Source: Rhizorhapis sp036570425 (lineage in GTDB: Bacteria > Pseudomonadota > Alphaproteobacteria > Sphingomonadales > Sphingomonadaceae). From it: a stretch of DNA of 64,000 nt. This document shows, one piece after another, positions 17,812-26,457 of the stretch; within the stretch, counting starts at the first letter, position 1; each line of letters opens with the position of its first letter. The notes beneath the pieces are model-generated. The model ran no database searches and was not told the DNA's origin. It was given only the letters and a program-made list of their open reading frames with translations. Both the position numbers and the translations under genes were made by a program. The stretch covers positions 186,001 to 250,000 of the forward strand of contig DATCYF010000023.1 of NCBI GenBank assembly GCA_036570425.1, in the 5' to 3' direction.

Positions 17812-20193
17812 TTGCATTCTTATGCAGGGAGCGTGTTCAGAAGTCCTGCTCCCGATGATGTAACCGCCGTGCCGCAGAAGCTGTCTCTGGGCGTGCTAAT
17901 GGGCTTGGCCGATCCCCCCGGAAATGATGGAGAGCAGTTGCGCATCGCGCAGTTCCGCTCAGTGGACCGCCTGGGCGGCATCTACTTCCTGTTCACCAGC
18001 CTTGCTGTTGTATTCGTCTTTGGCGGGTTCGCCGGGTCGGTTCGCTTGCCAGCGCTAGGCCTTTGGGCCTTAGCGGCTTTGGCTCACGGCTTGTTCTATT
18101 TCCGGACTGGCCATGCGCGGGTGCGAACAGATTATGCGGATATTTCATCGGCCACCATTCGGCGCGACGGTGTAGCTCTGTTCGTACAAGGGCTGATCTG
18201 GTCAGTTCCGCCCATTTTCTTTGCGCATCCCGCTACCCCGTTAGAGCTGATTTCGCTGTGGACGCTGACGAGTTGTATCATGGTGGGCACGGCGCTCATG
18301 TATGTGGGCTTGCCGCTTTCCAGCATCGCCTTCCTCTCGGCGGTTGGCTGCGCCAATGCCTATATGATGTTGGGCGTGGGCTCGCTCCAGTCATCAGCGG
18401 TCATTGTCTGCTATACCTTGCTGTTGCTGACCAATGGCCTGAAGCATGCGCGCGCCTACGGCACACATGTCGCGGCCACCAACCAGCTTGCTGAGAAGAA
18501 CGAAGTGGTGAGCCTGCTGCTTCGCGAATTTGAAGACAGCAGTGCTGATTGGCTGTGGCAGACCGATGTCGGCCGACGGGTCACGCATGTTTCTGCCCGC
18601 TTCGCTCGTGCTCTGAGCATGGATGTTACTGAGGTAGAGGGAAAGCCGCTACTCCAACTACTGGCGGGGAGTTCATGGGAATCGGGTCGATTTTCGGAAA
18701 CACTCCGTGTCCTGGCCGAAAAGATCAAGCGTCGGGAAAGCTTCAGCAATTTGCCGCTGGAGGTCGAAATCGGCGGACAGAAGCGGTGGTGGGAATTATC
18801 CGCATCGCCACGTCTGGACGAAAAGGGCATCTTCCTCGGTTTTCGGGGCGTCGGTTCGGACATCACAGAGCAGCGCAAGTCATCCGAGAAAATTGCGCAA
18901 CTGGCGCGTTACGATACGCTGACGAATTTGCCCAATCGCTTACACCTGACCGAATCGCTGGCTGCGGCGATGCAGGACATGGAGCGATGGAATACCCGCT
19001 GCGCTTTCCTGATGATCGATCTGGACAGATTCAAGGCAGTTAATGACACGCTGGGCCACCCCATTGGTGACCGCCTGCTGGCGCGCGTGGCGGAGCGGTT
19101 ACGCCATGCCTGTTCCAGCAATGAGATTTGCGGCCGCCTGGGCGGGGATGAGTTCGCGGTGGTTATCCGCGAAGTGCATGAGACAAGCTACGTCGAGCGT
19201 CTCGCGATAGAGATTATCGAGGCTCTGTCGCGCCCTTATGAGGTGGATCAGCACACGCTTTACATTGGAGCGAGCGTGGGCTCAGCCATTGCGCCGCGGG
19301 ACGGACGAACAGCGGAAATGCTGATTCGCGGGGCTGACCTTGCTCTCTACCGTTCGAAGGAACATGGCGGCGGGCTGCATCATCCTTATGAACCAAAGCT
19401 GCATGTTCATGCCGAGGAACGCCGCGTTCTGGAAATCGCCCTGCGTGAAGCGTTGGAGAAAAACCAGCTCCATCTCGCCTATCAACCGGTTGTGAACGCC
19501 GTAACTGGAGCAATAGAGGGTTTCGAAGCACTCATTCGCTGGAACCATCCGGAACTAGAAAGTATTTCGCCGGCTAAATTCATTCCTCTTGCGGAGGAAG
19601 CGCGCCTGATCGGTGCCATCGGGGAATGGGTGCTGCGGACGGCCTGCATGGAAGCACGTAACTGGCCCGAACATATTCGCGTGGCGGTGAACGTATCGGC
19701 GGAGCAACTCGGTGATCCCAGCTTCGTGACTGCAGTAACGTCCGCGCTGGCTCATGCCGAACTATCCGCCCATCGGCTTGAACTGGAGGTCACCGAAAGC
19801 GTCTTTATGCGGGAAGGGACGGGGGCGGAACAGTTGCTGGACCGGATTCTGGCTTTGGGCGTCAAACTGTCGCTTGACGATTTCGGGACCGGCTATTCGT
19901 CCCTGGGCTATTTACGCAAAACGCGGTTCAGTACGATCAAGATCGACCGCAGTTTCGTTCAGGGTGCAGCGAAGAATGTACCGGAAAGCATCGCTATAAT
20001 CCGCGCAGTCGTGGCTATGGCAGACAGTTTGGGCATGTCCACAACCGCCGAAGGGGTGGAGAATGAAGATGAGGTTGCGATGATCAATCATCTCGGCTGC
20101 CGCAAAATACAGGGCTATTATTTTGGCCGCCCCATGCCCGCTAATGAAGCTATGGCGTTATTTCCTGATTCGCAGCAAAGCGCCGTGGCCTGA
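17812..20193 (+). CDS. membrane-bound PAS-GGDEF-EAL cyclic-di-GMP enzyme
   Basis: Up to 793 residues; the first codon is a TTG without a clear ribosome site and an ATG at 17899 is a good alternative. N-terminal hydrophobic helices (residues about 60-210), a PAS-like region (about 245-350), a GGDEF domain with intact GRLGGDEF (444-448), and an EAL domain with GFEALIRWNHP (572-574) and DDFGTGYSSLGYL. Both catalytic motifs are intact, so it could make or degrade c-di-GMP. No RxxD inhibitory site stands five residues before GGDEF (SSNE instead). It lies 101 bases after the FAAL gene. Confidence 0.95.
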   Translation: MHSYAGSVFRSPAPDDVTAVPQKLSLGVLMGLADPPGNDGEQLRIAQFRSVDRLGGIYFLFTSLAVVFVFGGFAGSVRLPALGLWALAALAHGLFYFRTGHARVRTDYADISSATIRRDGVALFVQGLIWSVPPIFFAHPATPLELISLWTLTSCIMVGTALMYVGLPLSSIAFLSAVGCANAYMMLGVGSLQSSAVIVCYTLLLLTNGLKHARAYGTHVAATNQLAEKNEVVSLLLREFEDSSADWLWQTDVGRRVTHVSARFARALSMDVTEVEGKPLLQLLAGSSWESGRFSETLRVLAEKIKRRESFSNLPLEVEIGGQKRWWELSASPRLDEKGIFLGFRGVGSDITEQRKSSEKIAQLARYDTLTNLPNRLHLTESLAAAMQDMERWNTRCAFLMIDLDRFKAVNDTLGHPIGDRLLARVAERLRHACSSNEICGRLGGDEFAVVIREVHETSYVERLAIEIIEALSRPYEVDQHTLYIGASVGSAIAPRDGRTAEMLIRGADLALYRSKEHGGGLHHPYEPKLHVHAEERRVLEIALREALEKNQLHLAYQPVVNAVTGAIEGFEALIRWNHPELESISPAKFIPLAEEARLIGAIGEWVLRTACMEARNWPEHIRVAVNVSAEQLGDPSFVTAVTSALAHAELSAHRLELEVTESVFMREGTGAEQLLDRILALGVKLSLDDFGTGYSSLGYLRKTRFSTIKIDRSFVQGAAKNVPESIAIIRAVVAMADSLGMSTTAEGVENEDEVAMINHLGCRKIQGYYFGRPMPANEAMALFPDSQQSAVA

Positions 20194-20253
20194 CGGACGA
20201 AATAATAGGCCTGCATATTCAACAGTAATCCAAGGTTTGTCGTTGGATCGATC

Positions 20254-20282
20254 CGCTGGCCCTGAGCGCACTAGAAGCACGG
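20254..20282. repeat. degenerate dispersed intergenic repeat
   Basis: GCCCTGAGCGCACTAGAAGC followed by ACGG looks like a decayed copy of the CCCTGAGCG..GTCGAAG element common in sphingomonad intergenic regions. It lies in the 117-base gap between two convergent genes, where no other feature is visible. Confidence 0.4.
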
Positions 20283-20310
20283 GGCTACTCGGACAGACTG
20301 TGCTGCAGAA

Positions 20311-20649
20311 TTAAAGGATTTCCCGGACCTTGTCCTGCGGGCGGCACAAGCGAACGCCTTTTTCGGTTTCGACCAGCGGGCGTTCGATCAGGATCGGATT
20401 CGCGATCATTGCATCCAGAATGGCGTCATCGCTAGCTTCCAATAGCGGCTTTGCTTCGTCCTGCTTCGTGCGCAAGCCCTCGCGTGGTGAGATTCCAGCG
20501 GATTTGTAGAGCGAAGCCAGCTTTTCACGATTTGGCGGCGATTGCAGATATTCGATCACCTCGACCTTTACGCCGGGGGTCTCCTCCAGGATGGCCAATG
20601 TCTTGCGCGACGTCCCACATTTGGGATTGTGCCAGATGGTCGCCTTCAT
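20311..20649 (-). CDS. arsC: ArsC-family arsenate reductase-like protein
   Basis: 112 residues from the ATG that overlaps the accC stop by four bases; a longer reading runs into accC. Thioredoxin-fold ArsC/Spx family: the catalytic Cys11 sits in NPKCGTSRKTL, with IEYLQSPPNREKL and a late NPILIERPLVETEKGVRLCRP block whose Arg residues bind the oxyanion. Glutaredoxin-linked arsenate reductase is the family role, but no other ars genes are nearby and the coupling to accC suggests that it may be a housekeeping ArsC-like protein (YffB/ArsC group). Confidence 0.85.
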   Translation of the reverse strand: MKATIWHNPKCGTSRKTLAILEETPGVKVEVIEYLQSPPNREKLASLYKSAGISPREGLRTKQDEAKPLLEASDDAILDAMIANPILIERPLVETEKGVRLCRPQDKVREIL

Positions 20650-21998
20650 GCCTGATCCTCCCTCGCCAGCCATTCTTCCAGCCACTTGATCGTATAATCG
20701 CCGTTCTGGAATTCCGGATCGCGCAACAGCTTCTGGTGCAGAGGAATGGTAGTCTTCATCCCCTCGATCACATATTCCTCCAGCGCGCGCCTGAGGCGCA
20801 TCAGGCAGCCCTCGCGCGTACGGCCATAGACGATCAGCTTGCCAATCATGCTGTCATAATAAGGCGGCACCCGGTAACCCTGGTAAAGGCCAGAATCCAC
20901 GCGGACATGCATGCCGCCGGGAACGTGATAGCTCGTGACGGTGCCTGGCGAGGGCGCAAAGGTCCGGGGGTCTTCCGCATTGATACGGCATTCTATGGCG
21001 TGGCCCGAAAAAACCAGTTCTTCCTGAGTAACCGAAAGCGGCAAGCCTTCCGCAATGCGGATTTGCTCACGAACCAGATCGACGCCCGTGATCATCTCGG
21101 TGACCGGATGTTCAACCTGAAGCCGGGTATTCATTTCGATGAAGTAGAATTCGCCGTTTTCGTAGAGGAACTCGATAGTGCCAGCGCCGCGATAGCCCAT
21201 GTCCGCCATCGCCTTGCGCACGATTTCGCCCATGCGAGCGCGCTCTTCGGAGGAGATGACGGGCGAGGGCGCTTCCTCAAGCACCTTTTGGTGGCGGCGT
21301 TGCAGCGAACAGTCGCGCTCGCCCAGGTGAATGGCATTGCCCTTGCCATCGCCGAAGACCTGAAATTCAATATGGCGCGGGTTGCCGAGATATTTCTCCA
21401 TATAGACGGTGGCGTCGCCAAAGGCGGCTTTCGCTTCCGATCCGGCTTGCTGCATCAGCGTTTCAAGCTGACTTTCTTCCGGCACAACCTTCATGCCGCG
21501 CCCGCCGCCGCCCGAAGCGGCCTTGATGAGTACCGGATAACCGATCTCGCTGGCGATCTGCCTGGCGTCGTCTATATTGGAAATCGCGCCGTCCGAGCCG
21601 GGCACCAGTGGCAGGCCGAGCGCCCCAGCAGTACGCTTCGCCTCAACCTTGTCGCCCATGATGCGGATATGTTCCGGCTTGGGTCCAATGAAGGCGATGT
21701 CATGCGCTTCTACGATTTCAGCGAACTGCGCATTTTCCGATAGAAAACCATAGCCCGGGTGGATTGCGTCCGCGCCGGATATTTCCGCTGCCGAGATAAT
21801 GTTGGGGATGTTGAGATAGCTGTCCGCGGCCGCCGGGGGGCCAATGCAGATAGCTTCATCGGCCAGCCGGACATGCATGGCATCGGCGTCTGCGGTCGAA
21901 TGGACGGCCACCGTCTTGATCCCCATTTCATGAGCCGCACGGTGAATGCGCAGCGCGATTTCGCCTCGATTGGCGATCAGGATCTTTTCGAAGCTCAT
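20646..21998 (-). CDS. accC: biotin carboxylase subunit of acetyl-CoA carboxylase
   Basis: 450 residues from MSFEKILIANRGEIALR; an ATG 18 bases upstream is in frame but falls inside accB. ATP-grasp enzyme with KAASGGGGRGMKVV (glycine-rich loop), HLGERDCSLQRRHQKV and EMNTRLQVEHPVTE. It carboxylates the biotin on AccB, the first step of fatty-acid synthesis. It starts 8 bases after the accB stop, the usual accBC arrangement. Confidence 0.97.
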   Translation of the reverse strand: MSFEKILIANRGEIALRIHRAAHEMGIKTVAVHSTADADAMHVRLADEAICIGPPAAADSYLNIPNIISAAEISGADAIHPGYGFLSENAQFAEIVEAHDIAFIGPKPEHIRIMGDKVEAKRTAGALGLPLVPGSDGAISNIDDARQIASEIGYPVLIKAASGGGGRGMKVVPEESQLETLMQQAGSEAKAAFGDATVYMEKYLGNPRHIEFQVFGDGKGNAIHLGERDCSLQRRHQKVLEEAPSPVISSEERARMGEIVRKAMADMGYRGAGTIEFLYENGEFYFIEMNTRLQVEHPVTEMITGVDLVREQIRIAEGLPLSVTQEELVFSGHAIECRINAEDPRTFAPSPGTVTSYHVPGGMHVRVDSGLYQGYRVPPYYDSMIGKLIVYGRTREGCLMRLRRALEEYVIEGMKTTIPLHQKLLRDPEFQNGDYTIKWLEEWLAREDQA

Positions 21999-22005
21999 TG
22001 GCGGA

Positions 22006-22479
22006 CTACTCGACAACGACGAGCGGCTGGTCGAATTCGACCGGCTGGCCGTTATCCACCAGCATCGATTTGACCGTTCCGCTAATGGGTGCAGTGATCG
22101 GGTTCATAACCTTCATCGCCTCCACGATCAGCAGCGTATCGCCCGCCTTTACCTGTGCGCCGACAGCGACGAAGGGCGCTGCTCCCGGTTCGGGCGAGAG
22201 ATAGACGGTGCCCACCATCGGCGACTTGATGGCGTTGGCATGAGAGGGTGCAGCCGGGGCTTCAGCCGCTGGGGCTGCGGCTAGCCCGGGCTGGGCAGCC
22301 AGCGTCTGGGCGGGCATAAAGGTCGTCGGCGCGGCGCTTATTGTCCGCGCGACACGTATGCGGCGCTCGCCATCCTGCACCTCGATTTCGCTGAGATTGG
22401 TCACGTCCAGCATTTCGGCAAGATCGCGCACCAGCTTGACGTCGACCTGCATTGCGCCCCCTTCATTCTTGTCAGCCAT
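22006..22479 (-). CDS. accB: biotin carboxyl carrier protein of acetyl-CoA carboxylase
   Basis: 157 residues. An N-terminal helical part (VKLVRDLAEMLDVTNLSEIE), an Ala/Pro-rich hinge (about 55-80) and a C-terminal biotinyl domain with the biotinylation motif EAMKVMN (Lys123). It carries carboxybiotin between AccC and AccAD. It is followed by accC in an operon, and aroQ lies 77 bases upstream, an order common in proteobacteria. Confidence 0.97.
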   Translation of the reverse strand: MADKNEGGAMQVDVKLVRDLAEMLDVTNLSEIEVQDGERRIRVARTISAAPTTFMPAQTLAAQPGLAAAPAAEAPAAPSHANAIKSPMVGTVYLSPEPGAAPFVAVGAQVKAGDTLLIVEAMKVMNPITAPISGTVKSMLVDNGQPVEFDQPLVVVE

Positions 22480-22556
22480 GCAATATCCTCATTGGAAAAC
22501 CGCTTTGTTGCCCAAGCGCCTATTCGCTCTGACGAAAGAGCGCAACAGGGCAGCCG

Positions 22557-23009
22557 TTAAAGTTTGAGCGCAGCGTTGAGCGCCAGTTCATAGGACAGTG
22601 CGCCGAAACCGGCAATCGTTCCCTTCGCGGCCTGCCCAACATACGACGTGTGGCGGAATTCCTCCCGTTGGTGCGGGTTGGAAAGATGCACCTCTATCAC
22701 AGGCGTCGCGATGGATTTGATCGCGTCGTAAAGAGCAACCGATGTGTGGGTGAAACCGCCCGGATTGAGGATGACCGCCTTTGCGCCTTCCGCCTGAGCT
22801 TCGTGCAGCCAATCAATCAGATGGCCTTCGTGATTGGATTGACGAAAATCGATCTCCGCATTTTGCTCCTGCGCCATGTCCTCCAGCCGCCCGGCGATGT
22901 CGTCCAGCGTATCTGACCCGTAGATGTGCGGCTCTCGGGTGCCGAGCAGGTTGAGATTGGGCCCGTTCAGCACATAAATCTTGCCGGGAATTTTTTCAGG
23001 GTTTGCCAT
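22557..23009 (-). CDS. aroQ: type II 3-dehydroquinate dehydratase
   Basis: 150 residues from the ATG with AAAGGA upstream. Type II DHQase signatures: YVLNGPNLNLLGTREPHIYG with catalytic Tyr30, ILNPGGFTHTSVAL, and EVHLSNPHQREEFRHTSYV with the catalytic His. It dehydrates 3-dehydroquinate to 3-dehydroshikimate in the shikimate pathway as a dodecamer. Same strand as accBC and probably the first gene of that operon. Confidence 0.97.
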   Translation of the reverse strand: MANPEKIPGKIYVLNGPNLNLLGTREPHIYGSDTLDDIAGRLEDMAQEQNAEIDFRQSNHEGHLIDWLHEAQAEGAKAVILNPGGFTHTSVALYDAIKSIATPVIEVHLSNPHQREEFRHTSYVGQAAKGTIAGFGALSYELALNAALKL

Positions 23010-23097
23010 AAAGGCGTCCTTTCGGTTGCAGGCTTGTCGCAACGGTCCCTATATGCCGACCGGCGGTGCATGTGTATTACTTCACATATTCTTTAGC

Positions 23098-23126
23098 CGC
23101 TCGTGTCGAAAGAAGTCGAGACACGT
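23098..23126. repeat. dispersed repeat forming a hairpin upstream of thiSG
   Basis: CGTGTC (23102-23107) and GACACG (23120-23125) enclose GAAAGAAGTCGA and are followed by TTTT. The whole resembles the sphingomonad intergenic element CGTGTCGAGCG..GTCGAGACACG. It lies between the divergent aroQ and thiS-thiG genes and could form a weak terminator-like structure in the thi leader. Confidence 0.5.
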
Positions 23127-23178
23127 TTTGCTGGACGAAATGCAGCCTTGGCGGCTGCAGCAAGAGGGTAGAGATACA

Positions 23179-24174
23179 GTGACAGTCGACGGCACCATTT
23201 CAATCAGAGTCAACGGCGAGCACCGCCGCGTGCGGGAGGGGCTGACGCTGGCGGAGCTTGCAAGCGAGCTTGGCTTTGTACCCGAAAAGGTGGCGGTTGA
23301 GCGAAATCTGGAGGTTGTGCCCCGGTCCACACTGGCGGATATTCGGGTGGAGGACGGCGATGAACTGGAGATCGTTCATTTCGTGGGCGGCGGCGATATT
23401 TCGGCGGACGATGGTTGGGAAGTGGCGGGGCAGCGCTTTTCTTCGCGCCTGATCGTCGGCACTGGTAAATACAAGAGTTTCGAACAGAATGCGGCTGCGG
23501 TCGAAGCATCTGGGGCGGAAATCGTCACCGTAGCGGTGCGACGGGTTAATATCTCCGACCCGAAGGCGCCGATGCTGACGGACTTCATTGATCCGAAAAA
23601 AATCACCTATCTTCCCAACACCGCGGGCTGTTTTACTGGCGAAGAAGCCATCCGCACCTTGCGTCTGGCGCGAGAGGCGGGAGGATGGGATCTCGTCAAG
23701 CTGGAAGTGCTGGGCGAGGCGAAGACCCTTTATCCGGATATGGTGGAAACGCTGCGGGCAACGGAAATCCTGGCCAAGGAAGGTTTCAAGCCGATGGTCT
23801 ATTGCGTGGATGATCCCATCGCGGCGAAGCGGCTGGAAAATGCGGGGGCGGTTGCGATCATGCCGTTAGGAGCCCCCATTGGATCGGGGCTGGGAATTCA
23901 AAACCGCGTCACCATTCGCCTGATCGTTGAGGGTACCGCGCTGCCTGTGCTGGTCGATGCGGGCGTTGGCACCGCATCTGACGCGGCCGTGGCGATGGAG
24001 CTTGGTTGCACCGGCGTTCTCATGAATACCGCCATTGCCGAGGCGAAAGACCCCATCCTGATGGCTCGCGCCATGAAAACAGCGGTGGAGAGCGGGCGGA
24101 TGTCCTATCGCGCCGGGCGGATGGGACGGCGCATGTATGCTGATCCCTCTTCCCCCCTGGCGGGACTGATTTAG
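23179..24174 (+). CDS. thiG: ThiS-ThiG fusion: sulfur carrier joined to thiazole synthase
   Basis: 331 residues from a GTG with GAGGG upstream; an ATG at 23140 is the alternative. Residues 1-72 are a ThiS ubiquitin-like domain (ISIRVNGEHRRVREGLTLAE) ending in FVGGG, and residues from about 79 are complete ThiG, with the Schiff-base lysine in LVKLEVLGE (Lys174) and the phosphate loop MPLGAPIGSGLG. ThiG makes the thiazole phosphate of thiamine from deoxyxylulose phosphate, dehydroglycine and the ThiS thiocarboxylate. Fused proteins are known. The C-terminal Gly-Gly of ThiS is internal here, so it needs processing or another route. No TPP riboswitch is seen. Confidence 0.93.
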   Translation: MTVDGTISIRVNGEHRRVREGLTLAELASELGFVPEKVAVERNLEVVPRSTLADIRVEDGDELEIVHFVGGGDISADDGWEVAGQRFSSRLIVGTGKYKSFEQNAAAVEASGAEIVTVAVRRVNISDPKAPMLTDFIDPKKITYLPNTAGCFTGEEAIRTLRLAREAGGWDLVKLEVLGEAKTLYPDMVETLRATEILAKEGFKPMVYCVDDPIAAKRLENAGAVAIMPLGAPIGSGLGIQNRVTIRLIVEGTALPVLVDAGVGTASDAAVAMELGCTGVLMNTAIAEAKDPILMARAMKTAVESGRMSYRAGRMGRRMYADPSSPLAGLI

Positions 24175-24188
24175 CAAGGCTTCACCTA

Positions 24189-24211
24189 ACGATTGCAAAT
24201 TATGCAATCGT
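24189..24211. repeat. 9-bp perfect hairpin just after thiSG
   Basis: ACGATTGCA (24189-24197) and TGCAATCGT (24203-24211) with a 5-base AATTA loop. There is no T run after it, so it is either a stabilising 3' structure or a protein-binding palindrome rather than a classic terminator. Confidence 0.5.
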
Positions 24212-24296
24212 GCGCGCAGAGTTCGCAATTGCAGGATGAGTGCCTGCCGGTCATAGGGCACCTGCCTTTCAGGCATCCTCTCCTAATATTTTTACA

Positions 24297-24327
24297 GGCC
24301 GGTTTCATTTGAAGCCGGCCTTTTTTT
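24297..24327 (+). terminator. strong rho-independent terminator downstream of thiSG
   Basis: GGCCGGTTTC (24297-24306), loop ATTT, GAAGCCGGCC (24311-24320), then seven T (24321-24327). This is a 10-bp stem with one G-T wobble, and the best intrinsic terminator in the window. It stands 120 bases after the thiSG stop, so the transcript has a long structured 3' end. Confidence 0.88.
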
Positions 24328-24642
24328 ATCTTTCCGAAGCGAGCGTCAAGCCGAAGCCGCCAATATGGTCTTTTCTCGTGAAGTTCACGACGCGAAACTC
24401 GACCTGGCGAGCATATCGATCAGAAAGACGTTCATACGGAGGCACGCTTTCACATCATCATTCCTGCTGCAAGACGCCAGATTGCCAGCTGAAATGCCAC
24501 CGCTTGGCGGGCCAGTGTCAGCTTAGGTTCTTTTGAAGAAAATCAGATCGAGAACTGTAACTATGCTTTTCAGCAGCGCCCTTGCCAATGATCGATTTGC
24601 TGGTAAGCCGCCCCGAATAAACAGCAGGCGTTGCTCCATCTG

Positions 24643-25647
24643 ATGTTTCGTTTCCGCCCTGATATCTTCACGATTCTTCTCATCGCGACGGTGTTGATTG
24701 CAAGCCTGCTGCCGTGCCGGGGAGAGGCCGCGGTATTTTTCGAAGGGGCAACAACGGCCGCCATCGTTCTCCTGTTCTTCATGCATGGCGCAAAATTGTC
24801 TCGGGAAGCGGTTATCGGCGGACTTTCGGTTTGGCGGCTCCATCTGGCTGTGTTTGCCAGCACTTATGTGCTTTTCCCTATTCTTGGGGTGGCATTGACC
24901 CTTCTGCCTGACGGACTGCTCGATCCCGAAATCAAGATGGGGATGATGTTTCTTTGCATCCTGCCTTCCACGGTGCAGTCCTCCATCGCCTTTACATCCA
25001 TGGCGCGCGGCAATGTGCCCGCTGCGGTCTGCAGCGCATCGCTTTCCAACATTGCCGGGGTTTTCATTGCACCTCTCCTGGCTGGTCTTTTCATTCACAG
25101 CGGCATGGAGGTTTCCGGTGGCTTCCTGATGGATGCTATCGGCAGCGTTGCGTTGGAATTGCTCGCCCCGTTTGTCATAGGGCATTTGATGCGTCCGCTG
25201 ATCGGCGGCTATGTTGACCGGCACCGGCTGTTCCTGGGTCGGCTGGACCGGGGTTCCATCCTGCTGGTTGTTTATACGGCGTTCAGCGCCGCAGTCATTG
25301 AAGGATTATGGCATCGCCTGTCAGGCTTTGACCTGGCCTTGATCACGGGTCTGGACATATTGTTGCTCGTCATCGTCCTGGTGCTTACGACATTGGGCGC
25401 CCGGCTTGGAGGATTTTCCACCAAGGACGAAACGGTTCTGGTCTTTTGCGGATCGAAAAAGAGTCTGGCGAGCGGGGTTCCCATAGCGGGCGCGTTGTTC
25501 GCTCCTGCCCAAGTCGGCCTGATCATTCTGCCGCTGATGCTGTTCCATCAGATTCAGCTTATCGTTTGCGCGGCGATTGCCCAGCATTATGCAAGGCGGG
25601 TCGAATTGATTACACCGGATCAGGAGGTGCCGGTCACGGCTTCATAG
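24643..25647 (+). CDS. bile acid:sodium symporter-like (BASS/YfeH) transporter
   Basis: 334 residues from ATG; a TTG 12 bases upstream is possible. About nine to ten hydrophobic helices. The blocks FFMHGAKLSREAVIGG, MMFLCILPSTVQSSIAFTSM, ASLSNIAGVFIAPLL and CGSKKSLASGVPIAGALF match the SBF-like branch (PF13593) of bile acid:sodium symporters, related to E. coli YfeH. The substrate is unknown. It is convergent with the B12 ABC operon, with a 36-base gap. Confidence 0.9.
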   Translation: MFRFRPDIFTILLIATVLIASLLPCRGEAAVFFEGATTAAIVLLFFMHGAKLSREAVIGGLSVWRLHLAVFASTYVLFPILGVALTLLPDGLLDPEIKMGMMFLCILPSTVQSSIAFTSMARGNVPAAVCSASLSNIAGVFIAPLLAGLFIHSGMEVSGGFLMDAIGSVALELLAPFVIGHLMRPLIGGYVDRHRLFLGRLDRGSILLVVYTAFSAAVIEGLWHRLSGFDLALITGLDILLLVIVLVLTTLGARLGGFSTKDETVLVFCGSKKSLASGVPIAGALFAPAQVGLIILPLMLFHQIQLIVCAAIAQHYARRVELITPDQEVPVTAS

Positions 25648-25683
25648 CGCCGCGTTCTGACATTGGACAAGCGGACTGAACTG

Positions 25684-26457
25684 TCAGGCGATCCTGCGGA
25701 TCGGCACAACCATCGGTTCGCCCGATGCGCTCGTACCGATATGGACCTCAACGCCATAAGCAACGGCGAGGATTTCCGGCGTGAGCACGGCATTACGCGG
25801 ACCCGAAGCAACGACCGACCCCTCTTTCATGACCATCACATGATCGGCAATGCGGGCGGCCAGAGTGAGGTCATGCAGTACGACGATAACGCCTGCTCCA
25901 TCCAGCGCACATTGCTTTAGCCGATCAAGCACGTCGAGCTGATGTCCGGGATCGAGGCTGGCCAGAGGCTCGTCCGCGAGCAGCCATTGCGGCTCCCCTG
26001 CCAGTACGCGCGCCAGTAGCACGCGGCCCTGCTCCCCACCCGAGAGACGCTGCACATTGCGCGTGGCGAGATGCGTGCAATCGGTTGCGACCATGGCGGC
26101 CGCTATGGCAGCCTGATCGGCGGCGTTCATGCTCCAGCGCCCGCGATGGGGAAGGCGGCCAAGGCCCACCAGCGTTGCGACATCCACATCCCAGTGAATA
26201 TCGGCTCGCTGGGAGAGCAACCCGATCATTCGCGCCCGCTCCCGCCGGTCAAACACGGCGAGGGAGCGACCCCCCAGCTTTATTTGCCCGCGATCGGGGG
26301 TCCGCAGCCCGGCAAGGCAGGAAAGCAGACTGCTTTTCCCTGCGCCATTTGCTCCCAGGATCACTGTAACCTGCCCCTGACGAAAGGCGCCGCTAACGCC
26401 ATCCAGAATTTGGCGGCCGCGCAGATTGAGGCTTAGCCCATGAAAGTCCATGTCCAT
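25684..26457 (-). CDS. btuD: ABC transporter ATPase of the cobalamin uptake operon
   Basis: 257 residues from the ATG that overlaps the permease stop by one base (TGATG). Walker A GANGAGKSS, signature LSGGEQGRV, Walker B WLLADEPLASLD and the switch His in VVLHDLTLAAR. This is the FecE/BtuD/HemV group of importer ATPases. The substrate is inferred from the cobalamin riboswitch upstream of the operon, not from the protein itself. A longer upstream reading is antisense noise inside the permease gene. Confidence 0.92.
   Translation of the reverse strand: MDMDFHGLSLNLRGRQILDGVSGAFRQGQVTVILGANGAGKSSLLSCLAGLRTPDRGQIKLGGRSLAVFDRRERARMIGLLSQRADIHWDVDVATLVGLGRLPHRGRWSMNAADQAAIAAAMVATDCTHLATRNVQRLSGGEQGRVLLARVLAGEPQWLLADEPLASLDPGHQLDVLDRLKQCALDGAGVIVVLHDLTLAARIADHVMVMKEGSVVASGPRNAVLTPEILAVAYGVEVHIGTSASGEPMVVPIRRIA

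Larger units (their letters stand above)
24175..24642. other. intergenic region after thiSG with hairpins, no gene recognised
   Basis: The 468 bases between thiSG and the BASS-like gene hold a 9-bp hairpin at 24189, a longer interrupted pairing between AGGATG...TGCCTG (24234-24247) and CAGGCATCCT (about 24270-24279), and the strong terminator at 24297. From 24328 to 24642 I see nothing convincing: open frames there have no ribosome site or family resemblance. Confidence 0.5.

Noticed and set aside
20451..21743. Long plus-strand reading frame of 430 codons opposite accC
   Set aside because: It lies fully antisense to accC, which has all family motifs. It is a product of GC-rich codon use on the opposite strand.
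23010..23178. TPP riboswitch upstream of thiSG
   Set aside because: The conserved THI-box segments (CTGAGA and the ACCTGAT..GGTTAATACC type) are not present. The hairpin there is better explained as a dispersed repeat.
23866..24276. Minus-strand frame with TAGGAGAGG before its ATG, starting in the thiSG 3' region
   Set aside because: The first 40 residues look protein-like, but most of the frame is antisense to thiSG and the ribosome site is too close to the ATG. Not kept without conservation.
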